Assembly: GCA_020633895.1 (NCBI GenBank)
Contig: JACKCT010000024.1
Span: 1-24,123 of the forward strand
Origin: Deltaproteobacteria bacterium
GTDB taxonomy: Bacteria > Lernaellota > Lernaellaia > JACKCT01
DNA length: 24,123 nt
Reading direction: 5' to 3'
The translations under genes and the position numbers were made by a program. The notes under the pieces are model-generated. The model did no database searches. It saw only the letters and a list, made by a program, of their open reading frames with translations, and was not told the DNA's origin. Positions 1 to 8,540 of this stretch are shown piece by piece. How positions within the stretch are numbered: position 1 is the stretch's first letter; each line of letters opens with the position of its first letter.

Positions 1-2
1 CG

Positions 3-1445
3 CGCGTGACCTACGCGGTCGACAACGCGATGCAGGTACGCATCACGTCGCCGACATACGGCGAGGCGCTTTCGGAGACCGCAACAGTCGCCTTTCAGAT
101 CGAGCCGGCCGCCTTCCGCGACATCGAGCAGACGCAGTTGCGTGTGGACGGCGGCGCCTGGACGGACGTGAGTTCGCCTCCCACCCAGGAGGGCGACTGG
201 GACGACGGAACGCACGCCCTGGACACGGCCGCCTTGGCCGATGGGGTGCATTCGTTGCAGGTGCGCGCGCTGGATGACAAAGGGGTTTGGGGATATTCGT
301 CGGTGGTCGGCTTCGTGGCCGCCAACGGAATCGCGATCACGTGGACCTGGCCGGAAGGCGCGGTCGAGGCGACCTACGGCGACGTGACGGTGCTGGAATT
401 GCCCCTTGTCAGCGGTCCACAGGCGATCACCTTCGATATCGATCCGCCGGACGATCTGGACATCGTCTCCACGCGGATCTCCATCGACGGTCGCGCCTAC
501 GTCGACGTCAGCTCGCCCCCGACCGGCGCGGGCGATTGGGACGACGGCGCCCATGCCTGGTCGACCGTGCCGCTTCCCGACGGCTCCCACACGGCGCAGG
601 TGCGCGCGGAAGATTCGTCGGGACGGGTGGGTTATTCGTCGCTGCGCAAGGTGACGGTTTCCAACGACCTCACCGTGCGCATTATCGAACCGGACGCGGC
701 GACGCTGGTGACCGGCACGGCCCGCGTGTTGTTCACGGTGGACGGCAACGTGGGACCGGGCCTGATCCGTGTGCAGAAGTCGGTGGACGGCGGGAATTAC
801 GACGACGTGACGATGCCGCCGACCTCCGAGGGCCATTGGGACGACGGCTACGACGATTGGGACACGACCGCCGGTCCCGACGGCGCCCATTCGATCCAAA
901 TCCGCGCGCTCCGGGCCAACGGCGCCTGGAGCAATTCGAACGAGCGGCAGGTGGTCGTGGACAACACGCCGCCGCGCCTCAAACAGTTCTTGGTGGACTA
1001 TGCCCCCGACGCGGACGGCGACGGTTCGTCGACGCGCCCGGGGCGGACCGTGGAGGTGCGTGTGCTCGCCCGCGACGCGATCGCCGGGGTGGCCTCGGAC
1101 GGCGTGACGCTGGATCTGCGCACCCTTGGCTTGGGCACGCCGACAATGAACCACGCGGGGCCCGCGCCCGAGGACGAGGACTACGAGCTGTTCACCTTGC
1201 GGGTCAGCCTGGCCGGTTCGTTGGCGAACAAGACGTACAATATCGGCGTCACCTCGGCCGACCGCCTGGGCAATCGCACCGAGGCCGAGTCAATCGGCTT
1301 GCGGGTGCATACGCCGAACAATGACGACAACGATGACGGCCACGCCTGCGCGACAACGCCGATTCCCGAGCCTGCCGGAAACTTCGACGCGGTTCTTCTC
1401 GTTCTGATGGGAGCCGTCCTGTTGCGTCTCGCCCGCCGTCGATAA
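3..1445 (+). CDS. Surface protein with tandem Ig-like repeats and PEP-CTERM-like tail (5' partial)
   Basis: The reading frame is already open at the window edge. The first in-frame start (GTG at 6) has no room for a ribosome site and is not followed by a signal peptide, so the gene very likely begins upstream. Three repeats of roughly 100 residues occupy residues 9-323. Each ends in a block with the pattern DGG.Y.DV..PPT..G.WDDG.H.WDT..LPDG.H..Q.RA, typical of beta-sandwich extracellular repeats. A different region follows after a DNTPP motif (about 320-450), containing a DADGDG acidic stretch that could bind calcium. The C-terminus has PIPEPAG, a hydrophobic stretch of about 18 residues and a final RRR, which is the three-part layout of PEP-CTERM sorting signals. 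I infer an exported, surface-anchored protein; its ligand is unknown. No strong terminator follows. Confidence 0.8.
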   Translation, partial: RVTYAVDNAMQVRITSPTYGEALSETATVAFQIEPAAFRDIEQTQLRVDGGAWTDVSSPPTQEGDWDDGTHALDTAALADGVHSLQVRALDDKGVWGYSSVVGFVAANGIAITWTWPEGAVEATYGDVTVLELPLVSGPQAITFDIDPPDDLDIVSTRISIDGRAYVDVSSPPTGAGDWDDGAHAWSTVPLPDGSHTAQVRAEDSSGRVGYSSLRKVTVSNDLTVRIIEPDAATLVTGTARVLFTVDGNVGPGLIRVQKSVDGGNYDDVTMPPTSEGHWDDGYDDWDTTAGPDGAHSIQIRALRANGAWSNSNERQVVVDNTPPRLKQFLVDYAPDADGDGSSTRPGRTVEVRVLARDAIAGVASDGVTLDLRTLGLGTPTMNHAGPAPEDEDYELFTLRVSLAGSLANKTYNIGVTSADRLGNRTEAESIGLRVHTPNNDDNDDGHACATTPIPEPAGNFDAVLLVLMGAVLLRLARRR

Positions 1446-1602
1446 CGACGCCGATTCGTCCATTTTCCCGTCCGTATTCCCGTTCATTTTCAGCTTGACG
1501 CCCCCGACCCGGTCGCCGAGCATGGAACCCGGTCGCGGCGATAGGCGTCGCGACGCGACATTTCGTGATCGCGTTTTGGCGCGTGTGAAGGAGGAGATGA
1601 CG

Positions 1603-1956
1603 ATGGGCACGAAGCGATGGTGGCTGGTGATGATGGCCTTGGTGTTGGCGACGGCGCTGATCGGCGGCGTGGCGTGCGGCGGCGACGACGACGATGATGA
1701 TGACGATGACGACGACGACGAGGTGGTCGCGACACCGGAAAGCGTGTGCGACGAAGCGATCTCGATCTGCGAGGACGACGAAGAGGACAGCACCTTCGGT
1801 TCCACGGACGAGTGCATCACGGAATTCGCGGACTGCACGGATGCCGACGGTTATGCCGAGTGTGTGGCGGGATGCATCGACGATGCGAGCTGCGCCGTGG
1901 CCAACGCGTGTTTCGAGACGTGCTTCAGCAGCAACTGCGACGAAGTGTTCGGTTAA
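1603..1956 (+). CDS. Small Cys-rich poly-Asp lipoprotein
   Basis: 117 residues from ATG 1603, chosen because AAGGAGGA (1588-1595) lies 7 nt upstream; the in-frame ATG at 1597 is too close to it. A short charged N-terminus (GTKR) and hydrophobic core lead to GGVAC, so Cys25 is the likely lipidated residue, although Gly at -3 is atypical for a lipobox. A run of 12 Asp follows at once. The rest (about 40-115) is Cys-dense and contains C-x8-C-x3-C-x5-C-x5-C-x3-C. That pattern resembles the first domain copy of the lipoprotein at 7702-8373, so it is probably a diverged relative of the 7107-10007 family. It is a single-gene unit with a terminator at 1981-2017. The role is unknown; outer-membrane or periplasmic anchoring is inferred. 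Confidence 0.75.
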   Translation: MGTKRWWLVMMALVLATALIGGVACGGDDDDDDDDDDDDEVVATPESVCDEAISICEDDEEDSTFGSTDECITEFADCTDADGYAECVAGCIDDASCAVANACFETCFSSNCDEVFG

Positions 1957-1980
1957 ACGCAAGTTCCCCCGCGAGCAAGC

Positions 1981-2017
1981 GACCGCCGCCTTTCGACGGG
2001 CGGCGGTCGTCGTTTTT
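1981..2017 (+). terminator. Rho-independent terminator after the Cys-rich lipoprotein gene
   Basis: A perfect 10-bp GC-rich stem (GACCGCCGCC at 1981-1990 with GGCGGCGGTC at 1999-2008) has an 8-nt loop and is followed within 4 nt by TTTTT (2013-2017). It starts 24 nt after the stop codon at 1956. Confidence 0.85.
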
Positions 2018-2122
2018 GGGGATGACATCCCGACGCCGACTTTGGAGCGGATTCGGACTTTGGTAGGGTGAGATGGATAAGCCCATGGCGACGCGCCGGT
2101 CGTGTCGGGAGGATCCGAGGCC

Positions 2123-2938
2123 ATGATTATTCGCGACGAAGGCGACACCCGCCACCTGATCATGCAGACCGACCACGCGGCCCTGTGCGGCGAATTTGCG
2201 AAGGCCTGGGGCGCGCCGGGGTTCTCGCCGCTCGTGCCGCTCGCGTCGATGGCCAAGGCGTGCGCCGAACACGACAACGGCTGGTATGAGTGGGAGCAGG
2301 CGCCGACACTCAACGAACGAACGGGATTGCCGGTCGCCTTTTACGAAATCGGGGTTGACGACCACTGTGCCCTTTATCAACGCGGCATCCACCGAACGCA
2401 TCGCGATGACGCCTACGCGGGGCTATTGGTGAGCCGCCATCTGTCGCGATTGTACGATCTGAAAAACGCCCACTACTCCGGCCGTCCCGTCGAGCAGCGC
2501 AACGAGTCCGAGCACGAGAAAGTGGTGCGTTACCTCGACGAACTGGCCGAGCAGCAACGGACGATGCTCGCCGACCTGCGCGAGGCCGATCCGGACGCGC
2601 CCCATCTGACCGATGCGGCCGTCCTGGCCAACTCGAATATGCTGTGGTTTTACGACGCGCTGTCGCTGTTCATGTGCATGCGGCCGCTGCGGAAATACGA
2701 TTTCGAAAACGTGCCGACCGACGATGCCGGTGCGGTGACTTCTGTGCGTTTCGCGCCGGTGGACGCGCGCACGGCGACGCTCGATCCCTATCCGTTTACG
2801 ACGCCGTCCCTCGCCTGCCCCATGCCCGCGCGTATTCTCGATCCCAAGGCGACTTATGACGACGAGAAGGCGATGCAGCGTGCGATCGCCGAGGTGCCAC
2901 CGACGACGATCGAATTCGTGCTGCGTGCGTTGGATTGA
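2123..2938 (+). CDS. DUF3891 family protein
   Basis: 271 residues from ATG 2123, preceded by GGGAGGA (2107-2113) at 9-nt spacing; an in-frame GTG at 2102 has no such site. The N-terminus (MIIRDEGDTRHLIMQTDHA, then CGEFAKAWG) followed by HDNGWYEWE matches my recollection of the DUF3891 family, whose conserved His and Asp residues in Q-x-DH and HD-x-GW could form a metal site. No signal peptide or membrane segment is visible, so it is probably cytoplasmic. The function of the family is not established as far as I know. It is transcribed alone and converges on the MaoC-like gene, with only 53 nt between the two stop codons. Confidence 0.8.
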   Translation: MIIRDEGDTRHLIMQTDHAALCGEFAKAWGAPGFSPLVPLASMAKACAEHDNGWYEWEQAPTLNERTGLPVAFYEIGVDDHCALYQRGIHRTHRDDAYAGLLVSRHLSRLYDLKNAHYSGRPVEQRNESEHEKVVRYLDELAEQQRTMLADLREADPDAPHLTDAAVLANSNMLWFYDALSLFMCMRPLRKYDFENVPTDDAGAVTSVRFAPVDARTATLDPYPFTTPSLACPMPARILDPKATYDDEKAMQRAIAEVPPTTIEFVLRALD

Positions 2939-2991
2939 ATTCAGAGGCGCGGACGATCGGGAGCAGATGACGCGATTCTATTCGACGTCCT

Positions 2992-3981
2992 TCAAACGGC
3001 GTATTCGTCCTCGACAACGTCTTCGTCGCCGTCGGTCAGTTGGGGCGGCGGGTTGCGTTTGATTTCGCCGAAGAGGATGGGCTCGCCGTCGTCGGCCCGC
3101 CAGATATCGAAGCGGCCTTCGTTGTCGTGCATGAAGCGTTCCGCCTCGAAACGCAGCCGCACCGACGAGGGCATCAGCAGCGGCCGCTTGAACGCGCACG
3201 CCAGCTCCACCACTCCCGACAGATCCGCCATCTTTGCGATCTCCGAGACCGCCCGGGCCAGCGACCACATGCCGTGGGCGATGGGCTTGTTGTAGCCCAG
3301 CAGGCGCGCCGACCAACCCCAGAGGTGATGGGGATTGTAGTCGCCGGTGGCCTTGGCGTAGTAGCGGCCGGTGGGCTCGAGGACGTCCAGGCGCGAGGCG
3401 GGCACGGGCAGGGGGCCTTTGAGGATCGGCGGGATCTTGCGCGTCTCGCCCTTGCGCGTGGCGACGGTGCGCGACAGCAGCGTGGCGGTGCCGTCCCAAA
3501 CCAGCTCGTCTCGGGAGACGACTTCCATGCGCATGTCGAATTCATAACCCCGAGGCGTCTCGCGCACCTCCGCCAGGGAGGCGGTCAGGTCCAGACGCTC
3601 GTCCGACTCAATGGGACGCAGCAGACGCAGGCTCTGGCGCGAGTGGATAAGGCCGAGGGGGCTGGCGGGGAAGGCGCGGTGCGTGGCCAGGGAGGCGATC
3701 AGGCCGATGAACAGGGATTCGGGATAGCAAAGGGGCACCTGCGTTCCGGCGTGTTGCTCCTCGCAGACCAAGCGATAGAGCGTCAGCTTTTCCGGGATCA
3801 TGCGATAGCCGCGAACGGTGGCGCGCATCGGGCGGGGCGGGCGGTCCAGACGGCCCTGGGATTTGCCCAGCGAAATGAACAGGCCGCGAACGAACAGGGG
3901 CCAGGTCCACGGCATGCGCTTAAATTCAAGCGCGACCTCCTCGCCCTCCAGGGGAATGACCTGACCGTCGCTAGTTTCCAT
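2992..3981 (-). CDS. MaoC-like acyl dehydratase (double hotdog)
   Basis: 329 residues. The C-terminal half carries the hydratase 2 signature GDYNPHH (213-219, with Asp214 and His219 as the expected catalytic pair) and AHGMW (235-239). The family hydrates 2-enoyl-CoA or dehydrates 3-hydroxyacyl-CoA thioesters. The N-terminal half (about 60-180) appears to be a second, degenerate hotdog without the catalytic motif, as is usual in fused forms of about 300 residues. The start ATG at 3981 has only a weak purine stretch upstream. The tail (about 310-329) is acidic. Substrate cannot be told from the sequence. The acyl-CoA synthetase at 5145-6932 lies on the same strand but is separated by the toxin-antitoxin pair, so joint transcription is unlikely. 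Confidence 0.85.
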   Translation of the reverse strand: METSDGQVIPLEGEEVALEFKRMPWTWPLFVRGLFISLGKSQGRLDRPPRPMRATVRGYRMIPEKLTLYRLVCEEQHAGTQVPLCYPESLFIGLIASLATHRAFPASPLGLIHSRQSLRLLRPIESDERLDLTASLAEVRETPRGYEFDMRMEVVSRDELVWDGTATLLSRTVATRKGETRKIPPILKGPLPVPASRLDVLEPTGRYYAKATGDYNPHHLWGWSARLLGYNKPIAHGMWSLARAVSEIAKMADLSGVVELACAFKRPLLMPSSVRLRFEAERFMHDNEGRFDIWRADDGEPILFGEIKRNPPPQLTDGDEDVVEDEYAV

Positions 3982-4060
3982 TTGCCCCGTTACCCTTCTT
4001 TCCGTGGCGCAAAGCGAGGCGAATTTGTCACAAAAGGCGCGCGGATGCTAGGGCGGGATT

Positions 4061-4462
4061 TTACCGGGACGGCTCGCGCACGGCGCCGTGCTTGCGGAAA
4101 AACTCGGCGATCTCGGGCTTGCCGATTTGGCCTTGGGCGACGCGGATGACAAGGTCGTAGTAGTCATCGCTATCGTCGTCGAGTTCGATCCCGTTGATGT
4201 CCAAAAACACGACCGCACTCACGAAGCCGGCACGCTTGTTACCGTCGAGAAATGGGTGATTGGAAGCGATGTGGAACAAATAGGCCGCCGCCATCTCGAA
4301 CAGGTCGCCATGCAGATATTGATCGCCGAACGCCGCTTGGGGTTGGGCAACGGCGGACTCCAGCAAACGCAGATCCCGTACGCCTTGGATGCCGCCGAAT
4401 TCTTCCAGTTGTTGACGTTGGATCTGAAGCACGTTCTCGACGGAAAGGAAATTGATTTTCAT
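4061..4462 (-). CDS. doc: Doc-type death-on-curing toxin (Fic fold)
   Basis: 133 residues with the Fic/Doc active-site motif HPFLDGNKRAG (69-79): His69, Asp73, Asn75, Lys76 and Arg77 line up with the HxFx(D/E)GNKR loop. Doc of phage P1 is known to phosphorylate elongation factor Tu and stop translation. The length (about 125-135) and the N-terminal FLSVENVLQIQRQQLEEFGG agree with Doc rather than with larger AMPylating Fic proteins. The start ATG overlaps the stop of the antitoxin gene by 4 nt (ATGA at 4459-4462), indicating translational coupling. No inhibitory helix motif is visible in the protein, as expected when a separate antitoxin is used. Confidence 0.92.
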   Translation of the reverse strand: MKINFLSVENVLQIQRQQLEEFGGIQGVRDLRLLESAVAQPQAAFGDQYLHGDLFEMAAAYLFHIASNHPFLDGNKRAGFVSAVVFLDINGIELDDDSDDYYDLVIRVAQGQIGKPEIAEFFRKHGAVREPSR

Positions 4463-4692
4463 TCAGCCAGCTTTCTGAGTGTCGTCTCGTATTTTTTGAT
4501 GGCTCGCTCGGTGGCTTCCTTGACCGCCATGTCGCGCTGCGGCGTCTCGTCCTCCGCGGCGGCGACCGTCAACTTTTTCCCGTGGATTTCTAATTGAACC
4601 AGCGTATCGGGGGTCAGATCCATCAACTCCATGATGGGCTTGTCGAGGATGAGCGCCCAGCTATTGCCGTGCTTGGTCAGGGTCTTGATCAT
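4459..4692 (-). CDS. AbrB/MazE-type antitoxin paired with Doc
   Basis: 77 residues from ATG 4692, preceded by GGAGGA 5-6 nt upstream; the longer frame to 4746 would cover the promoter and lacks such a site. The sequence MIKTLTKHGNSWALILDKPI followed by LTPDTLVQLEIHGKKLTV is the swapped-hairpin AbrB/SpoVT DNA-binding fold of MazE-type antitoxins. The charged helical tail (about 50-77: TPQRDMAVKEATERAIKKYETTLRKL in outline) is where such antitoxins usually bind the toxin. P1 Doc uses a Phd-type partner, so this is the AbrB-Doc pairing variant. It is expected to repress its own promoter through the inverted repeat at 4722-4745. Confidence 0.88.
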   Translation of the reverse strand: MIKTLTKHGNSWALILDKPIMELMDLTPDTLVQLEIHGKKLTVAAAEDETPQRDMAVKEATERAIKKYETTLRKLAE

Positions 4693-4717
4693 CGGATTCC
4701 TCCAGAGTCGATAACAA

Positions 4718-4746
4718 ATCGTGACACTTAAGGGTAACGGTGTCAA
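4718..4746 (-). promoter_or_regulatory. Promoter and operator of the AbrB-Doc operon
   Basis: Reading the minus strand, a consensus -35 box TTGACA (4746-4741) is followed after 17 nt by CACGAT (4723-4718), a weak -10 (3 of 6). A perfect inverted repeat, TGACAC (4722-4727) with GTGTCA (4740-4745) separated by 12 bp, overlaps both boxes, so a bound repressor would block polymerase. The position suggests autoregulation by the antitoxin. The -35 and the repeat are seen directly; the binding partner is inferred. Confidence 0.55.
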
Positions 4747-4779
4747 TACTTTGTATATCTGATGTAATGCATGCCGTTC

Positions 4780-4823
4780 AAAAACGCGGAAAGCCCCGCC
4801 GGCCTTTCGGCCTGGACGGGGCT
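4780..4823 (-). terminator. Minus-strand terminator between the acyl-CoA synthetase and antitoxin genes
   Basis: AGCCCCG (4792-4798) pairs with CGGGGCT (4817-4823), and GGCC (4801-4804) with GGCC (4809-4812) forms an inner stem. On the minus strand the hairpin is followed by TTTTT (4784-4780) after a few paired or bulged bases. It would stop transcription arriving from the acyl-CoA synthetase gene, about 320 bp past its stop, before the toxin-antitoxin promoter. Confidence 0.6.
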
Positions 4824-5144
4824 CGCCTGTTGGTCGGGAGGATAGGCCGGATCGCGCCCCGGCGGCAAGGGAGCAGTTTTACGTTTGACGTCGGCAAGCG
4901 ATTCCGCCCAATCAGAGCCGCGAACCGTAGTGAGCGGTTGGCGACGACGCAGTCCGCTACTTGCGAATATATCGAACAGCGAACGTGGCGTGCCGAGTCG
5001 AGCCAGACCCCTCCCTACAGGTCGGGGCTCTGAATGGACGATCGCGACTCAACAAAACGGCTGGAGCGAAGCGACAATTCTCCAAGGAATTTTCAACAAC
5101 GCGCCAGCACGCAGGATCGCTAGCGATCCGTCAGTCCGCCGCGA
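4824..5144. other. Non-coding stretch with several inverted repeats
   Basis: No convincing gene is seen in either direction. It holds AACCG (4923-4927) with CGGTT (4935-4939), an imperfect hairpin at 5000-5030 (GAGCC with GGCTC, GACC with GGTC), and a perfect 16-bp palindrome GGATCGCTAGCGATCC at 5114-5129, 15 bp past the stop of the acyl-CoA synthetase gene. The hairpins lack T-tracts. It could be the 3' untranslated region of that gene or a decayed repeat element. Confidence 0.4.
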
Positions 5145-6932
5145 CTACGCGGCATCCCAGCCGCCCGTCTTGCGGGCCGTTTCGACGGCGTCCTTCGCGG
5201 TGTCCTTGAGGACGACGTAGTCGGTCTTGGCGACGCGGTTGAGGGGGAAGGTGCCGTTTTCCAGGATGATGTAGAGGGACGGGCGCATGTACGCTGCGAT
5301 GTCCTTGGCGTGGGCTTGGAGGTCTTCGATGGAAAGCGACGCGCCGGGCTTCTTCTCGACGAAGCAGACGATGCCTTCGGTGAACACCTCATGGGCCACC
5401 CCAACGCACCCGCAGGCCGAGACCTTGTCCTCCATGTCCATGAAATGCTGCTCCACCTGGGCCGGGTGGATCTGATAGCCCTTGGGCTTGATGACCAGCT
5501 TGGACCGCCCGGAAAAATGCAGCCCCTTTTCGTCCTTGTAGCCCAGGTCGCCGGTGTAGCACACGCCGTCCGTCGAGACCGTCTTGCGATAGGCCTCTTC
5601 GTTGTTCACATACGCGATGAACACCTGGGGCCCGGCAAAGCAGATCTCTCCCGCCTCGCCGTCGGGCAATTCCTCGCCGGCGCGGCCGTCCTCCTGGATC
5701 GGCTTGCGGATCGTCAGCGGCGTGACCGGCATGTCGTAGCCCACCCCCGCCAGGATGTCGTCCACCGTGCCGTCCAGCGGCGAATAGGTGCAAAATCCCG
5801 CCATCTCGGTCAGGCCCAGGCCCGTGCCGAATTGAGGCGCCATTTGGGAGAGCTGCTCCAAAAACTGCCGCGAGACCTGCTGCCCGCCGTAGAGCGCGAA
5901 ACGCAGCGACGAAAGATCGAAGTCCTTGTAGTTCGGCAAACGCCACTCCATGGCGAAGAGCGCCGGGATCTGGCCGAAGGAGTCGACCTGGTATTTCTCG
6001 ATGGCGCGCAGCGTCTTTTCCGGGTCGAAGATGTAGATCACCACGCACGTCCCGCCGAAGAAGAACGGCGTCATAAGCTGCTCGGCCTGCCCGCCCACGT
6101 GGGACGGCGGCAGGTTCACCAGCATCTTCGCGTCGTCAACGATGCCGAACGCCGCGCCCAGGCACATATTCTGACACGTGATGTTGCGGTGGGAGAGCAG
6201 GGCCGGTTTGGGAAAGCCGGTGGACCCGGTCGTGTAGATCACCTGCGCGCCGTCGTTTTCGTCGACCGCGCCGTGAGCGGCGGCGTAGGCCTTTTGCAAC
6301 TCGGGGTCCGCGGCGCTGTCCTTGGCCTCTTCGGCGATCACAAACGCGCTCGTCGCGTTATAGATGCATTCGTCGGCGGGGGCGAACTGGATGAAATGCT
6401 CGATATATTTGCAGTTCTCCATCACCGCCTTGCCCAACTCTCCGAAGTCGGCCACCGGCGTCTTACCCAGGAAGCAATAGCCCTTGGCCTGGATCAGTCC
6501 CAGGGAGCGGATCACTTCCGGCCCCTTGAGACGCAGGTCCAGCGGCGCGTGGATCACGCCGATTTTGAAGCACGCGTATTCCAGGAAGATGTGTTCCACC
6601 AGGAACGGCAGGCTCGTCGCGAAAAAATCGCCCTTCTTGAAGCCCATCTTGAGCAACTGCATGGCGAAGGCGGTGGCCCGGGCATCGAACTCGGCGTAGG
6701 TGTAGGAGATATCCGTCTCCGCGTCGATGATGGCCACCTTGTCCGGCGTCTCGCGGGCAAACTTCTCGACGCACCCGTGGACCAGGTGCCGATCGCCGAA
6801 GTCCTTTTCGAAGTTGTCGAGCGTCAGTTGAACGACGCCGTTGCGTTGGGGGTAGGCGGACGAATCAAACACGGCGGCCTCCTTGAAGGCGGATTCGAAA
6901 AAACGCATTTGCGATAGGAACTTAAGTGCCAT
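5145..6932 (-). CDS. AMP-dependent acyl-CoA synthetase/ligase
   Basis: 595 residues from ATG 6932. The frame extends to an ATG at 6986, but those 18 residues look non-coding; neither start has a clear ribosome site. Motifs of the ANL adenylation family appear in order: P-loop YTTGSTGFPK (233-242), GLTEMAG, YTGDLGY, GRSKLVIKPKGYQIHP (hinge) and PLNRVAKTDY near the C-terminus with the catalytic Lys (about 569). The enzyme would activate a carboxylic acid with ATP and pass it to CoA. The residue after PK in the P-loop is Pro, where Gly is usual. It is cytosolic, with no signal peptide. It is probably a fatty-acid or aryl-acid ligase; the substrate cannot be told. It is transcribed alone. Confidence 0.9.
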   Translation of the reverse strand: MALKFLSQMRFFESAFKEAAVFDSSAYPQRNGVVQLTLDNFEKDFGDRHLVHGCVEKFARETPDKVAIIDAETDISYTYAEFDARATAFAMQLLKMGFKKGDFFATSLPFLVEHIFLEYACFKIGVIHAPLDLRLKGPEVIRSLGLIQAKGYCFLGKTPVADFGELGKAVMENCKYIEHFIQFAPADECIYNATSAFVIAEEAKDSAADPELQKAYAAAHGAVDENDGAQVIYTTGSTGFPKPALLSHRNITCQNMCLGAAFGIVDDAKMLVNLPPSHVGGQAEQLMTPFFFGGTCVVIYIFDPEKTLRAIEKYQVDSFGQIPALFAMEWRLPNYKDFDLSSLRFALYGGQQVSRQFLEQLSQMAPQFGTGLGLTEMAGFCTYSPLDGTVDDILAGVGYDMPVTPLTIRKPIQEDGRAGEELPDGEAGEICFAGPQVFIAYVNNEEAYRKTVSTDGVCYTGDLGYKDEKGLHFSGRSKLVIKPKGYQIHPAQVEQHFMDMEDKVSACGCVGVAHEVFTEGIVCFVEKKPGASLSIEDLQAHAKDIAAYMRPSLYIILENGTFPLNRVAKTDYVVLKDTAKDAVETARKTGGWDAA

Positions 6933-7106
6933 GCCGGGGCGCAGTTGGCAAGACGTCGGGGGATTCCCGTCAAAATGTCGGGGCATATCCGTACATTGGC
7001 CGAATTTCCTAAGGTTTTAATCGAAGTGGTCGAAAAAACCTTTGCGCCCGCTCCGGCTCGATGCTAAGCAAGGGGCGCGTCTTATTCCCATGACGGAGGT
7101 TCATCA

Positions 7107-7526
7107 ATGACGCGGAATATTAAGCTGTGGTATCTGGCTTTGGCCTTGGCCGTTTTTGCGCTGAGCGCGGGCGCTCTTGCCTGCTCGCTGGGCGACGACG
7201 ACGATGATGACGATGACGACGACATCAGCGGCCTGGACGACGACGGTGACGATGATGACGACGATGTGAGCTCGGATGACGACATCACCACCGACGACGA
7301 TGATAGTAGCGATGACGACGAGGATGTAACCGCCATTTGCGAGGCCGCCGTCGGCGATTGGTATGAGTTCTGCGGCACAATCGACGAATTGAGCGAGAGC
7401 GACGCCATTCAAGGCTGCATTGACGGTGATTATTTCTGTGTCGCCGTGGCGTGGAACTCGCTGCCGGAAGAAACCAGTTGTGACGATTTTGAGGACGCGA
7501 TCAACGCTGAGTGCCTCGGCGAATAA
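7107..7526 (+). CDS. Poly-Asp lipoprotein, six-Cys domain (array member 1)
   Basis: 139 residues; ATG 7107 follows GGAGG (7095-7099) at 7 nt. The leader MTRNIKLWYLALALAVF ends in GALAC, so Cys26 should be lipidated. Residues 29-72 are mostly Asp, including a run of 10. The C-terminal domain (about 76-137) has six Cys with spacing x10, x14, x6, x13, x10. The leader and the domain are closely similar to the product of 8541-8918 (MTRNVRIWF leader; the same x13-x10 end), so the two are paralogues. A terminator (7552-7577) follows. No function is recognised; a disulfide-stabilised domain held away from the membrane by an acidic spacer is inferred. Confidence 0.85.
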   Translation: MTRNIKLWYLALALAVFALSAGALACSLGDDDDDDDDDDISGLDDDGDDDDDDVSSDDDITTDDDDSSDDDEDVTAICEAAVGDWYEFCGTIDELSESDAIQGCIDGDYFCVAVAWNSLPEETSCDDFEDAINAECLGE

Positions 7527-7551
7527 ACTCGTCCTTACAAAGAGAAACGAG

Positions 7552-7577
7552 AAACCCCGCCCACCCGGCGGGGTTTT
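7552..7577 (+). terminator. Rho-independent terminator after array member 1
   Basis: AAACCCCGCC (7552-7561) pairs with GGCGGGGTTT (7567-7576), loop CACCC, and TTTT (7574-7577) then CCTTT follow. The sequence is nearly identical to the terminator at 8407-8432. Confidence 0.88.
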
Positions 7578-7642
7578 CCTTTGGCAAAAAAACCATTCTC
7601 CCCTTTCCGATATGAGGCCGCTATTCAGACTTCAAGATCGGC

Positions 7643-7672
7643 TTGAGCAGGAGTACACTTTCATTTTATATG
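7643..7672 (+). promoter_or_regulatory. Possible sigma-70 promoter of array member 2
   Basis: TTGAGC (7643-7648, 5 of 6 to TTGACA) lies 18 nt before TATATG (7667-7672, 4 of 6 to TATAAT), 30 nt upstream of ATG 7702 and downstream of the terminator at 7552-7577. This AT-rich block is unusual for the GC-rich surroundings. Prediction by eye only. Confidence 0.4.
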
Positions 7673-7701
7673 GCCTGTAGAAAGTTTTTTGGAGGGAAGA
7701 A

Positions 7702-8373
<672 letters not shown>

Positions 8374-8406
8374 CCGTTTTCTCCAAGATAGAAGCGACCT
8401 AAGACG

Positions 8407-8432
8407 AACCCCGCCCGACCCGGCGGGGTTTT
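8407..8432 (+). terminator. Rho-independent terminator after array member 2
   Basis: AACCCCGCC (8407-8415) pairs with GGCGGGGTT (8422-8430), loop CGACCC, then TTTT (8429-8432) and CCTTT. It matches the terminator at 7552-7577 almost base for base, including the following CCTTTGGC. Confidence 0.88.
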
Positions 8433-8540
8433 CCTTTGGCGATGGGACAGGAAGGGGCGCGGGAGAAAGTCCTTTACCCCTCCGAGCGGGCGGTGTAAGC
8501 AGGAAAGGTTCCCGATCAACCAAGTGGAGGACGGCACCTC

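Noticed and set aside
1249-2313. 354-codon minus-strand open frame
   Set aside because: Spans the end of the surface protein, the lipoprotein and the terminator at 1981-2017; its His/Val/Ile runs are the antisense of the Asp codons.
5310-6917. 535-codon plus-strand open frame
   Set aside because: Antisense of the acyl-CoA synthetase gene, whose motifs are all intact on the minus strand.
2992-6932. MaoC-like hydratase and acyl-CoA synthetase as one fatty-acid operon
   Set aside because: A terminator (4780-4823) and the independently promoted toxin-antitoxin pair lie between them.
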